Positions 26,375 to 38,850 of a stretch of DNA of 64,000 bases are shown in pieces (the first letter of the stretch is position 1; each line of letters starts with the position of its first letter). The translations under genes and the position numbers were made by a program. The notes beneath the pieces are model-generated. The model was not told the origin of the DNA. It worked only from the letters and a program-made list of their open reading frames with translations, and did not search any database. The DNA comes from Gibbula magus. Lineage: Eukaryota > Mollusca > Gastropoda > Trochida > Trochidae. The stretch lies in the NCBI GenBank assembly GCA_936450465.1, contig OW388297.1, positions 49,952,630 to 50,016,629 of the forward strand, given 5' to 3'.

Positions 26375-27045
26375 GAACTATTTTGTTACAGTTTCCTGTG
26401 AATCTGGTCTGCAAATTACAATTAAGTATGGAACACGTTACTGATACATTGTACTTGCAGTGAACTGTTGTAAAAGAGTTTAATATATTGTCTATTTCCC
26501 TTTACACTGCTCTTCAAATTATTCCCAAACATGGAGTGAGCTTCAGACACATTTGTTTGTAAAGAGCAAGTGGAATTTTGTTGTTGACTATTTGTCTTTG
26601 TAAAGTTCTTATTAAGTATAGCGTCTGCTGCCAGAAGTTCATGTCAGATCGTTATTGCCAACATCAAGTACCAGTCGTGTCAATGATGCTTTCTCCATTT
26701 CCTTTATTTTTGTCTTTCATGTCTTTAGCAAGAACTGTGGATTGGACAGGACACACTGTGTTTTCAAAGAGCAAGTGTAAGTTTTGTACAACGATTTTCT
26801 CAGTTTCCTTTATGTTTATATTCTAATTTATTCAGAAGCAATTTGTGTGCTACAAGTGGGAAAGGATCCACTATGTTTAAATAGAACATGTGCCAAATTT
26901 TGTCAAATGTTTTGTCTCGCTTAACTTTTTATTTTCATTGATAGTTATTATCAAGTAAAGAGCGTTCTACTAGTGGGACACAGAGCATGAAACACTATCT
27001 TGTCTCTGTTTCCTTTGTTTTTGTATTTCAAGTTATGTTGAAGCA
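26375..27045. repeat. Degenerate ~100 bp tandem array (copy B)
   Basis: Duplicate of the 10660-11340 array with the same monomer order. The short frames inside it are not conserved in copy A. Confidence 0.55.
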
Positions 27046-28261
27046 TGTAGTTTGCTACTTGTAGGAGGGGCTCCTAATAGTATTCTTAATCATGGAGGGT
27101 GTTGCTAGTAAGACAGAGCACATATGTTTCCAACGGACAGGTAACAGCGTTTGTCATCGATTTGTACCCATTACCTTCGTATCTTCTCTTCACATTCTTA
27201 AAGGTACAAGTGCACGCTTTTCGCATGCAAATACACTATTTTAGGTCATAGGAGGACATATAAAATCTATTTAGCTTCCTTTCGGTGCAACAAAATACTT
27301 ATTATTCTTTACAATTGACCTGCAGTCAATAATCAAATAGTCGAGATGGCCGAAGTCACTCAGTGATATCACGAATAGAAAGAGTCGCTGATGTGAAATA
27401 TGGGAAATATAGATTGTAGAAAACGGCTGAGCTAGGATTTCATTCATCTCTTGCATATACTCTATTCTCTTAACTGACGTCAAAGATTGGATAGTGTTCA
27501 TTAAAGAGTATCTGTAACTTCACTGGTTTGTAATACGCAGTATAAGCATTGTTGTTACATTAACGATAGCGACTGCCGTTTTTGTTCTTCGGGTTGGATG
27601 CAATTTCTTAATAATGCTGATATTTATAGTTCATGCGGATTAAATGCAACGTTGCATTAACTACTTCCGGTCCTTTAAAGTTAACTTTAAAACCTAAATA
27701 CGTACATATTTTCAAGATAACTAATATAATACATTACCTGAGGATGGATATCTTGTAATATCGAGAGATCTGCATTATCCGTGCATTATTTATATTTTAA
27801 AACAATTGGCGTGACATAGTGCCTTTAAGTATGAAGTGACCTGATTGTTTTCATGTTCGAAAACACTTAGTTCAAATACTGTTGACGATTCCCCTTATCT
27901 GTTTCCTTTGTACCTGCACTTCCAAATGGTTTTGTATGGTTTGACATCATTGGTTTACTCAATGTAGATTTTATTTTACAATTAGCTTCTTTATTGTTTT
28001 CATGTCATGTTCCAGACTCATCATCACGTAAGTGACATTGATTGTATTATACATTATATGAATAATTATCAGTTATATCTACCTTATGATGTGCATGAAA
28101 AGGTCTTGGAAGTCACACTGACACAACAAAGAAGAAGAAATCGAATAATTGGAGTTTTGATATTCTAAAAGGTTTTTCAAATATTCAATATAGAATTCTT
28201 ATTGTTAGAAAAACAGTTTGTGTCAGGAAAAATAATTATTGTAACATTTGGTACGTTTTTG

Positions 28262-30407
28262 ATTAAACGTAATTATTTATACTTACCTGTTGACTAGACC
28301 TACTATGACTACCTCCGCTTAAGGTATGTTATTTCAACGATAACACAGGCGAAACTGAAACAGTGGAGTAGGGGATGCGTAAAATCCCTCTCCCAAGGGA
28401 GGTAAGTCTGCATGGTCTCGTGACGTCACCACCGGAACCTCACTCTCCTCTCAGTTGCAGAGCAAGGCAGTCGTGTGTGTTTTCGCTCTGAGACTGGGTA
28501 TTTTTATAGCGCCTTTTTTTACTAATTTGCTAGCTACTTCTTATTAATTTAAGAGGTAGTACCAACGTCTATATCTACGTTCGTCGTTAACAGGTTGTAA
28601 GACAACCTGTTTTATGTAGGTGTTGAGTTAACAAGGGGCCTTGTTGACATGTGCTAGGTGTGTTCTACCTGTCGGGTGGCTGCATGCTTTGCACGTGCAA
28701 TTCGTGTCTTTTGTTTTTCTCTCGCCTTTGTCGGTTGACTGCTCGGTTCGCACGGCCTTGGTCTTCCGCCAGTCCCTTTGTCTTCTAGATCAGGTGAGTC
28801 TTCCGCTGCTCGTCGTCTGCTCGGTTGGCTTTCACCTTCGACTCATCAGTGACCTCACTTAAGCGTCTCGTCGTCTACGTTTTTGTGAGCTGTCAGTCGC
28901 CGTTGGCATTCGACTCGACTCAGTGATTCGCTTCGCCAGTCACTCGCTTCGCCAGTCATTCGCCTTCGGGTTTCGAATCGACTTGACTCGCATCGTCTCG
29001 CCAGTGACTCGCTTCGCCTGTCACTCGCTTCGCCAGTCATTCGCCTTAGGCTCGATTCTACTTGACCCGTCTCGTCTCGCCAGTGACTCGCTTCACCAGT
29101 CAGACGCCTTTCGGTCTGTAAACTCGTTTTGACTCGCCTCGTCTCGCCTGTAACTAGCTACTCACTCGCTTTCGGTTTTTGACTCGACTTGATTGCCTTG
29201 TCTCGTCTGTGACTCGCTTCGCCAGTGTCTCGCTTCGCCAGTGTCTCGCTTCGCCAGTGCCTCGCTTTGCCAGTCACTCGCTTCGCCAGTCATTCGCTTC
29301 GCCAGTCACTCGCCTGTCACTCGCCTTTGGCGTTAATCATTGTCTGGCCAGTAGTTGATATTGACTTCGCAACCTTAGGGTTCGGAGCCTCTGCCTTCAA
29401 CACTCTAGATAGTCTCCCTCGTCTTGCCTTGCGTATTACTCACTTAAGCGTCTTGTCGTCTACGTTTTTGTGAGTTTGCACTCTTGGTGTTTTTGGAGTA
29501 ATTAGCTATCGGAAGGGTTGTTTTCTTAGTGTCAGAACTTAGTTCTTACGCTACTCTACTTAGGTGTTTCGCGTAAGTAACTCGACTGTCATTCACCTCG
29601 TCTACATTACGTGAGCTAGTGACTCGCCTGTCGCTCACCTGGGTAAGTGACCCGACTGTCACTCACCTCGCCTACGTTACGTGCGTTAGTGACTCGCCTC
29701 TCACTCACCTGTTAACTTATTATATTGTCACTCACCTGTCACTCACCTCATCAGCGAGTCAATGGCGAGATGATGCGAGTCAAGACGATTCGAAACCAGA
29801 AGGCGAATGACTGGCGAAGCGAGTGATTGGCGAAGCGAATCACTGGCGAGCCGAGTCGAGTCGAATGCCAACAGCGAGTGACAGCTCACAAAAACGTAGA
29901 CGACGAGACGCTTAAGTGAGGTCACTGACGAGTCGAAGGTGAAAGCCAACCGAAGCAGACGACGAGCAGCGGAAGACTCACCTGATCTAGAAGACAAAGG
30001 GACTGGCGGAAGTTACGACCAAGGCCGTGCGAGAGAAAAACAAAAGACACGAATTGCACGTGCAAAGCATGCAGCCACCCGACAGTAGAGCACACCTATC
30101 ACATGTCAACAAGGCCCCTTGTTAACTCAACACCTACATAAAACAGATTGTCTTAAACAACCTGTTAACGACGAATACCCAGTCTCTGAGCGAAAACACA
30201 CACGACTGCCTTGCTCTGCAACTGAGAGGAGAGTGAGGTTCCTGTGGTGACGTCACGAGACCATGCAGACTTACCGCCCGTGGGTGAGGGATTTTAAGCA
30301 TCCTCTACTCCACTGTTTCAGTTTCGTCTGTGTTATCGTTGAAATAGCATACCATAAGAGGAGGTAGACATAGTAGGTCTAGTCAACAGATAGGTATTTA
30401 AATAATA
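28262..30407. mobile_element. GC-rich fold-back element with ~650-750 bp inverted arms
   Basis: Inserted in copy B at the point equivalent to about 12590 of copy A. The left arm (about 28268-29013) is the inverted complement of the right arm (about 29752-30407). Both contain GTTGACTAGACCTACTATG near the tip, a CRE (28421-28428, 30248-30255) and the block TTAAGCGTCTCGTCGTCTAC. The left arm has about 70 extra bases near 28493-28560. The unpaired middle is a minisatellite. No transposase frame. It resembles Foldback-type elements in plan; the family is unknown. Confidence 0.82.
28915..29330. repeat. 16 bp minisatellite inside the fold-back element
   Basis: Repeats of the type TCGCTTCGCCAGTCAC; the cleanest run, of about six units, is near 29213-29310. 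The repeat gives open frames on both strands (Arg/Ser/Leu-rich), which are composition artefacts rather than proteins. Confidence 0.8.
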
Positions 30408-30704
30408 GTGTTAATACTGAAACGGTCATATTACCGGCATGTACTTCACACAGGACACTGTGTGCTGTTTGGCATTTCAAATAATTTATGATTTAAAATT
30501 CAAACGGGTACAAGTACCCAAATATAACATCCATACTAAATTTTGATCAAGCACAAATATAAGTTTATGTTCCTGGAAAAGTGTTGTTGATAAAACCTAT
30601 AATACTTATTAAATTAACAACAGAGGCTAACATTGGTTCAATTTTGAAATGTTACAATAAAACATATGGTTATCAGCGGCAGACTCTGCGCTAACAAATC
30701 ACAT

Positions 30705-31860
30705 CAAAATGCACAATCGGACTTAAATAGACCAGCTGTAAGGCGATAAGGCATATAACTAGTAAACCACTTCACAGTGACGTAGAATATCAGATTTGAC
30801 ACTTTTTATTCATTTTAATTTCATTTCATTGAAAAGGCCATTTTGAAACCAGTTTCTGCTTTGAGATCGCCTTAAATAGACACTAATAATAAACAAAGGA
30901 AAAGTGATGAGAGGCAAAAAGCAAAGCAAAATACATATTTTATCACTACATTAATGACAATTTAAGAAACTAAATCAATATCGACCTGTCTCAAGATAAG
31001 AATCACACCCGATGATGGTCTTACTATTGTTTCTTTGAAAATGCTATTGAAACCCCCATTGTTCCTGTTTTTTTTAAAATTTATTACATTTCAAAAGTCA
31101 TTTGATGTATAAACATACCACATCTATACGGCATCGCCAGTTAAATTTGAGCTTTTTGAGCTTTTTAAAGTGAACTGTCACCAGACGCTAACAAAATTAT
31201 AACCTAAGTTTTTTGGATGTAATTTTAAGATGGATTGTAGTTTAATTTCAATATTATATAGAGAGGTTATATAATTACACCATATCAAACTTTGTAAATA
31301 TCAGGTTTTAAGGTGCAATGAACAATTATTTCTAAGTTTATAAAGCGTACTGTTATTTCAATAGTGTACATTTCATATAACATAGCTTTAGATAAATAGA
31401 AAAAAACTGTTCATAAAATTGATAACATGATAACATCATACGGTTGTTTGTAGAATATATTAGATCAGTAAAACTATTAAAAACCAGTATAAGGCAAAAA
31501 GGCATGATTGGAGATTTACAATAAAGGTTCACCTCAGTACAACATACAATACATCATGATACAAATCAAGACAAAACTTGGAATCAAACTGGTACAAACT
31601 CTTAAATACAATATTCAGTCTATAATCAAGTAACATACCCTCGCAGTCGTGAATACCTAATTTGGCAGATATATTTACCTTCAGACAGCTAATTTGACGT
31701 TATTTAGAATGCCTGGATTCAACATTGGTAGCTATAGTGATATTACAACAACGGTTCACCTCAGTATAACATCCAATATTAATGACCAGACAAAGCTAGG
31801 CTACGGGTAAGCAAATAAGTACAACCCTTCCAGGGTTAGATACAGTACCACTCACCATTC
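30705..31860. repeat. Diverged interspersed repeats downstream of copy B
   Basis: No gene. 31490-31740 is matched in inverse orientation by 39780-40020 (shared block GGTAAATATATCTGCCAAATT and its complement). 31745-31860 is matched directly by 34545-34650 (shared block AAGTACAACCCTTCCAG). Confidence 0.6.
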
Positions 31861-32100
31861 TAAACTAACATCCAAAAGAAAGTATACCATCACTTTGACA
31901 AGTAATTAAACAAAAACGAAGGCATGTTGGACAAAATGATTGGAATATTTAATAAGAGCTTTTAATTCTGCATAAATTAAATGTAAACACATTACATCGA
32001 TAACAAACAATAAAATGTAAAATGGACAGAGACACACTTGGAGGTTGAAAATCGATTTCAAAATGTATCAGTACACAGAAGATTATTTACAACAAACTTT

Positions 32101-33034
32101 ACACACTGTAGAGTCATTGGATCGAGTGTGTCCTCCTCGAGCATCGATAAACGCAAGAATGCGTCTGCATATGGATGACGTGAGGCATGACGTCACGTGG
32201 AATCTGATTCCATGCACGAATTGGACACCGTTCAAGTTTTTGTCAATACGTCTGCACATGGATAACGTGAGGGAATAAGCAGGCTACGCTTAAACATGCA
32301 CATTCATGTTGTTGAGAAAATTCTGTGTGAGTCTGGCTGTGTGAGGTTATGCATTGTCATGCTGGAAGACAATGCCACGGGGCTGTCGGTTGATGAATGG
32401 GAGGACAACTAGCTGAATCTCATCCCTGTGCCTCTACGCATTCAGGTTGCCATGGATATGACTAGCCTCGTTTTCAGTCCACCACAAACTCCTCCCCACA
32501 CCATCACACCACCTCTTCCATAGGCTGGGACTTCCTAAACACTGTTTGGAGCTAACCGTTCCCCGACACGTCTGTAAACACGTTGACGACCATCAGCTCT
32601 GAACAAACAGAATCTGCTCTCATTAGAAAAAAAGCACACGTGACCAGTTTGCCAGACTTGCCAACGTCGAACTTGCCTTGCCCAGCGGAGCCTGTTACGT
32701 CGATGTTGCTGGGTGAGCACAACTCCCTGGTATGGATGCCATGACCCGATTCCATGTTCCCTCTGACGCATTGACACAGTCTGTCGACTGATATGATGTC
32801 CGAGTGGCGTTGATGCCGTTGCTGTTGCAAAGTTGAAGCAGTTTCTTAGGGGTATTTCCCAGATGTAGCGGTCCTCCTGGGGCGTGGTCACCCATGGTCT
32901 CTCACTTCACGGCCTGCCTGCTGTCTGGCCTGTCTCTGCAGTAACCTTCGAAACAGTCTGGTGATGCACATAATGGTGCAACCGAACGTTCTCGCGATGT
33001 GGGCATGTGAAGCTCCTTCCTTATTCATTCCTAC
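32101..33034 (-). pseudogene. Tc1-like transposase pseudogene
   Basis: Pieces lie in order on the minus strand but in different frames. A helix-turn-helix DNA-binding part (about 33034-32891, HIARTFGCT and ITRLFRRL) is followed by PQEDRYIW and the linker segment RGVVLTQQHRRNRLRWARQ (from about 32888). Next come FFSNESRFCLF and RVYRRVGERL, then VMVWGGVCGG, FQHDNA-stop-PHTARLT and finally FIDARGGHTR near 32130. It is dead: there is a frame change between the HTH and the catalytic part, several stops occur, the first catalytic Asp of the FSDES motif is Asn, and the segment expected to carry the catalytic Glu is not recognisable. An intact protein of this family is about 340 residues and catalyses cut-and-paste transposition. 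Assignment is strong from the chain of motifs; boundaries are approximate. Confidence 0.85.
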
Positions 33035-33174
<140 letters not shown>

Positions 33175-33440
33175 TGTGCTTTTTCACACTGCGATAATGA
33201 CTTGTGTCTTCTGTATTTTTTATACTGTTTGTCAGTATGTGCATTTTTGGAATACGTGAATATCACTTTTTCGAAAATTCGAGTTCGCGCGACAGTTTTC
33301 GCAGTTTCACAAACTTTAGAAATACATTAATAGGCAGTAGGTTTTAACATGTTCCTGTAAAATTTTATGAATTTCCGTTCACAAATAATACTTTTAACCC
33401 AAGAAAATGTTGGTATACTTTCTTTTGGACATCAGTTTGT

Positions 33441-34080
33441 TAATGTACTCACAATCATGAGTAGGTAATTTGACCGACGGGTCGAGTAAGTAATTTAAAG
33501 TATAATCGAATATGTAGATAATCATGAGCATCTATTGACACTATAGGCGCTTTTGCAATTTCATAGTGATTTGCCCCAGAGGCCATATCACATTCTTATT
33601 CCTTCCTAAAACCTTTTAACCTTAGTTCAACATAACATTAAACAGGATACACGTCGAGACAAAGCTACACACTACTCAATAGTTAAATATAATACCAGCC
33701 ACCAATCCAATATATGTCATTACAATCATGAATACGTAATTTCACGGATAGAGTAAGTAATTTGAAGTATATAACGTATTACAATCCCTAGATAACCATA
33801 GATATATATTGTTCATCTTCTGGTACTTACTTACTACTTATGTCAAAGGGTACTTTTGGGACTGACAATGTAGTATAGGCGTGTGTGTCTTTTATAGCAA
33901 AGGACTATTACAACGCAATACTTTTGAAAGTTGCAGGCAATGAAATAATCTTTAGATACTCAGTGGACATTTATAAAGTTTATTTATACGTGTCTCGATT
34001 TGTTAAGCATAAGTGTTTTTCAGATCATGCCAAAGCAGAAAGTGGTATCATTTCTAGGTTAAAGTGAAATTAAATACAAT
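33441..34080. other. Repeat-like flank, no gene
   Basis: Contains two diverged versions of one block (CAATCATGAGTAGGTAATTT at about 33450 and CAATCATGAATACGTAATTT at about 33724). The 60-codon frame at 33885-34067 has no supporting features. Confidence 0.45.
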
Positions 34081-34300
34081 ATGCCATACAATGCCACGGT
34101 GGCTATGCAGATAAACCTGCGAGGATCGACTGCAAAATGTATGGTATTGCGCTGAAATCCAGTGAAGTATCGTACCCAAACTTAACTGCGTGTAGAACAG
34201 TTCTCAACAGCAGACAAAGTTGTTGAGCTCCTTGCATCGTACTCTGGACTCATCGTACTCCGCAGCCGAAAATGCTAAAACTGCATTATCCTGCCTCTGA
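34081..34300 (-). repeat. SINE S4, old and diverged
   Basis: Minus-strand relative of the tRNA-derived SINE, with ACTGCGTGTAGAACAGTTCT body and GCAGCCGAAAATGCTAAAACTGC head remnants; many substitutions, no target duplications seen. Confidence 0.7.
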
Positions 34301-34959
34301 TCTAAAAGAACTAAAAGAACTGTCCAACCTATCAAAAGACAACCAAAAAGAGTGCTAGAAAAGAGAGATTACATATTTAGATACTTTTAAAATGTTGTTG
34401 GCTCAATTTGAGGAAACGGATGAGAATTAACAATATATGTCAACAAGAGTTCAACACGAAACCACCAAACTGTTGTATTATCAGATGTCCTCTTAAATAG
34501 ACCAACTGTAAGGTGCTAAGGTATGATTGGAGATATATAATACGTTCACCTGTACAATGAATTAGAATACACACCCAGACATAGTCAAGCAACAGGGGAC
34601 TAATTAAGTACAACCCTTCCAGTGTTAAATACAATACCAATCGCCATTCTTGTAAACTTTCCTCACAGCCATGAAGCAGTAATAAGACTGACATACAGAC
34701 ACAGACAGATAGAATAGGTAATCATAATATAATCCCAAGATATTAAAGGGTATTTACTTACAATGCACTTCTGACATTTCATGGTGATTAATCCTACGGG
34801 CCTGAGTATATTATACTTTTCTGCCCAACGTCCTTGGTGTTATAAAACTTTCGATTAGGCATGAATATGAGATTCTTACAAATTACATCTAAATGCAGTA
34901 TCAGACGTTTGTTTAATGGATTAGTTGATGGGTGCTACGGAATGACATAACAGAAGCAA

Positions 34960-36100
34960 TAAAACACAACAAAACTATGCCAACAATGCGATCCGAAGTT
35001 TATTACAAAATCATCAGAGCAAATTAATCTTGTCTGGAGGGGGCACGACCTTTCGCTTGAGCCAAGACCTGTGGGTCCAGTCTTGAAAACCCTTCGAGGT
35101 CTGCGGGTAATGGTTTGCAAATACCTTCGAAGAATACCAGAAACATCCCACCTTGACATCCGAGACCACAATGTTTCAATGATAAGCCATCATGACAGAG
35201 ACTGCCCGGATCTCATGAGGATTGGAGACAGATGGAGGAGGTAGGTCGCAGACCCGAGGTAGTGCTCGTTTGTTTAACTCCTTGGTGTTCCTCGGAGAGT
35301 GAGAAGGTACGTCCCGCCTTATCTGCTGCTTGGTTCTTACAGCCGAAATTGGGAGTAAAACCAAGCAGAGATGACCACCCCTCCCTGACCTCAAAATGAA
35401 GAAGGTCTGCCTGCAGCTCATGGATCTCACCGATCTGGGCTGCGGAAAGATGACATTGATGGTGAGAGGGAGGAGGGGAACGTCTCAGAGTGGTTCCTAT
35501 ATCTCGGATAGGAGGTGATTGAGCACCACATCTAGTTCCCAGTCCGTGGGCGTAGCTTACGCTTTCCTTCCAGAGAGTGGAAGGTCTTAATGAGATCCTT
35601 TAGGATAGTCACATCCACACCTGGCGACCTCTTCCTGAGCACGGAAAGAATCGCTAACAGATTGGTGTTGATGGATGACGGCTTGAGATGCCTGGTATTG
35701 TGTAGATACACCAGGTACTTCACAACCTGAGGGATACTGACATCAGCCGTAACGAAACCGCGCTGATCACAAAAAGAGGCGAAGGCATAAAGTTTACTCG
35801 TGGTCTTCCTATGAGGGTACACGTGCAGTCGTCTGCTTCGCTCTGGGAGACTGAGTCGCCGGAATGGAACAAACCATGGTCGGGCTGGCCACCAGGGGGC
35901 GACCAGAAAAAGACAAAGGAGACGATTTGGCTACTACCGGGGAGAGGATCACTGGAGACCGAAAAGCATATTGAGCGTCCATCCGTTCCCACTCTAACGA
36001 GAGCGCGTCTAAGCCCATCGCTAGCTGGGCTTGCACTGGAGAGACATAGATCGGCAGCTGATGCAGAATGGCATGAGTTCTGACTTGAGGGAAAAGTTGA
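34960..36100 (-). pseudogene. DIRS-like retroelement remnant: RNase H tail plus tyrosine recombinase
   Basis: Minus strand, broken into at least three frames. At about 36100-35809 is a segment with LDALSLEWERMDAQYAF, like the DALS...W end of the reverse transcriptase/RNase H region of DIRS elements. At 35822-35532 there is a 96-codon frame resembling the N-terminal SAM-like arm-binding domain of a tyrosine recombinase (FASFCDQRGF, SIPQVVKYLVYL, SSINTNLLAILSVL). From 35530 downwards are catalytic-domain remains: HEIR at about 35217 fits the HxxR box, and a GCFWYSSKVFANHY stretch near 35150-35107 would carry the nucleophilic Tyr. Stops and frame changes separate them, so it is dead. An intact element would integrate a circular DNA copy using this recombinase. 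The DIRS assignment rests on domain order and motif likeness by eye; other tyrosine-recombinase retroelements are possible. Confidence 0.62.
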
Positions 36101-37984
36101 GTATAGTTATGGCAATTACAACTGAATACAGACTATATGATATGACAGCATTGAATATTGGTAATGCCCGAGAACACGCCAACCCTACAATTGAACAGAG
36201 ACTATAAGGTATAAATATGGTATATATTTGAGAAAAATGAACACTGAGATCATGTCCGCAAAAACTTTGATACGATTTTGATTGTTTTTGTTTCTCTCCT
36301 AAATAATAGAACAGTTGTTTTTTGTTGGTTCACAAGACTTTGATAGCCTCTCATGAAGTTGTGATCCTTGTTCTTCAGAGTATGCTTGAATTTCTGTTCA
36401 AGTTTGTTGAAAGACACTTGATGTTCCTTGATCCTTGTGTCGATAGTCCGCAGCGTTTCTTCAATGGACTTCTGTCCTCAATGACGTATAATTTTGTAGA
36501 TACATCCTCATGGCATCAGGCTTAACTTTCATGCTTTAACATTGCACTAAGCTTACCCAAGTGACCTAGAAATCACCTTAGTGCTTTGTGAAAAGAGGCC
36601 TTGCACTCCAAAATCGCTATCCTGATCATGACTATCACCAGCATTTGGAAGAAGTAAACAATATTCTAACATACCCGCCATCTTCTTCAGCAACACCAAT
36701 AGCTTGCTGGAGATTTGTGACAGTACGACTGCGTAAACTATGTGCACACCGTAATAAAGTCCAAACATGTACATTTGTATCAGATTTCACGTCAAAGTAA
36801 AGTTCAACCATGAATTTCGTCAACATTTGAGTTAATCAATATGTTTAAGCCTGAAGGTTTCTGTGTATCATGTACACTGTCATACATTTATAAGTGATTG
36901 AAAAGGCTTAGTTTTAAAATGTCTAAATTAAAAGAAAACACAATGCTTGCATCTTCATAATTCGTTATCGACAGGAGAAATGGACACTTTGCAGTCAACA
37001 GAAATGGGTAAGTAAATGTTTTTACTTTTTTATCAAATATTTTACTCGTAATATTTATTAAAGTTAGACATATACATGCATACAATGGACACGTGTCACA
37101 CAGGACCAGAACGAAAAGATGTGTACAAAAACTTGTACAGGGTTCTTCTGGTATATTTTTCAACAACAACAAATTACACTTACATGTGTCTTTTTTCTAT
37201 ACGCCTCATATACTATTGTCTGTTTTCCGTATGGGAAAAAGTTGGCCGCATCATCTAACCAGTCCTTAGCAAAATCGCTGGACGTTATGACAACCAGTAA
37301 ACGTCATGTAAACTGTAAATATTTTTCACTTTATAAAAAAGCCGAAACCAGAATGTTACATTTTATTATTTAGCTTCAACACAATGAAAATATCTGTAAT
37401 GATATTATTTTCTCCTTGAGGGTCGGCACATAATATTGGCAGAAATTGCTGCATCGAACTTTCAGAAACCGACGTCATGTAACAGGGTAACCCACAAGGA
37501 GGAAACAAGAGAAAGGCAGCAAGAAACCAAGAAGCAACCCCTACTAGCCCAAAGAACATTGAACTAAATCATTAAATCAATATATAGTCATGATTTTTAT
37601 CTTTTAGTAAGTTTAATAACTTTTGTGATCTCCCTCCCAATGTTACATGTCGGAACAATAAACTTAAACCGTTAATTTCTACTCTTGTTTTACTTTTTAA
37701 AACGAAATTTTATTTTTTATAATACATGTAGTATAGCAGGATCATTTGTCTAACATAAAATATTTTTCATAAAATTTCAAATCTAATAAATAAACCGCCA
37801 AATGTTTTCGTCTAAAAAACTTATTTTCACCCATTTTTGCAACATCGTAATTATACAGTAAAAATGTTACAAACTGGTATGACCTACCAACTATGTTAAC
37901 ACCAAGACTGTCAAAATAAAATGTAATTTAAAATATGTGAATTCATTTTGCAAGGGTATAAAGCATATGTTCACACATGGTTAC
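36101..37984. other. No recognisable gene
   Basis: AT-rich. Several 60-95 codon frames overlap on both strands at 36322-37559 without splice, start or domain support. A lysine-rich open stretch on the minus strand at 36253-36477 is treated under findings. Confidence 0.4.
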
Positions 37985-38850
37985 ACTAGTAGTTAAGGTT
38001 CATTTGCAGCTGATTCACGCCTCGGTTCCCATTTGGTTATCAACTGGTTCGTTAACCAATTTCATGATCCAGATCTATGTTTACATATGTTTCTTATTTA
38101 TATGATATATATCATATAAAACAAAATATAGAAGATTCATATCAAGTACGGAATAGGCGGAAAGTGGCTTTGCGTTTTTCCGCTCAAAATTACATGACAA
38201 ATTGGTAAAAGTGTACGTTCATATACATAACACAAACCGTTCATCATTAAATATTAAATATCTCGTTTAAAGTTTTCGACTTTTCATTTTTGTCTTGTCA
38301 CATTTAATACTCTTTATGTAATGGAATAATTCATCATCTACAGATTTTATACTGCATTTCAAGAAACCTTAAGGGACTCGTCCATGCTTAAATGTGTTAA
38401 GTAGGAACCAGACTTCCACTTACTAATCCTATCATCTGAGTGTAACTGTATGTGAAGAAGGGGTCTCGGAGGTTGTATTATTCCACTAGATTAAAGGGCT
38501 TATGACATAACGCATGGAGGTTCCTGAAATACTCTTGAAAGCGGCGTTAAACCCTCACCTCACCTCACCTCACCTCACCTCATAGAGGTTCCTACAAGGA
38601 CATGGAATATGAGTGTATAATTTAAAAAAAAGTGTGATTGATTTTCTGCACACACGTGAAATACAACACTATCATTATTACATAAAATCATTATTCATAC
38701 ATTTGGTAAAACAATTATCAAAATGTGTGAGTATTAGTATCAGTTATTTATTTAATTTTATTCAAGTGTCTGTGTCTGTGTAGCAGCACATGAATTGCTC
38801 TCATACAAGCTGCTACGCTAGCACAAAGAACCTCGTGAAATGCGGCAAGG
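37985..38850. repeat. Third, diverged copy of the unit a/b repeat
   Basis: Direct-orientation relative of 721-1540 and 3215-4545. It has the ACTGGTTCGTTAACCAATTT start, the core ACTTCCACTTACTAATCC to GGGCTTATGACATAACGCA, and the GCTACGCTAGCACAAAGAAC block, in the same order. It is interrupted by a truncated SINE at 38526-38581. Confidence 0.75.
38526..38581 (+). repeat. 5'-truncated SINE tail with target duplications
   Basis: Only the last ~55 bp of the SINE is present (GAAATACTCTTGAAAGCGGC and a CACCT tail of six units). Flanked by ATGGAGGTTCCT (38514-38525) and ATAGAGGTTCCT (38582-38593), one mismatch. Such 5' truncation is typical of LINE-driven insertion. Confidence 0.88.

Larger units (their letters stand above)
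16510..30704. repeat. Segmental duplication, copy B
   Basis: Direct-orientation partner of copy A. Relative to A it carries insertions at 18168-19057 (inverted-repeat composite), about 25700-26240 (including SINE S3) and 28262-30407 (fold-back element). It lacks bases matching 6245-8208 and about 1535-1815 of A. Overall similarity is about 95 percent by eye. Confidence 0.9.

Noticed and set aside
28641..29997. Several 60-84 codon frames in the GC-rich element
   Set aside because: Produced by low stop-codon frequency in a GC-rich 16 bp repeat and its inverted arms; present on both strands.
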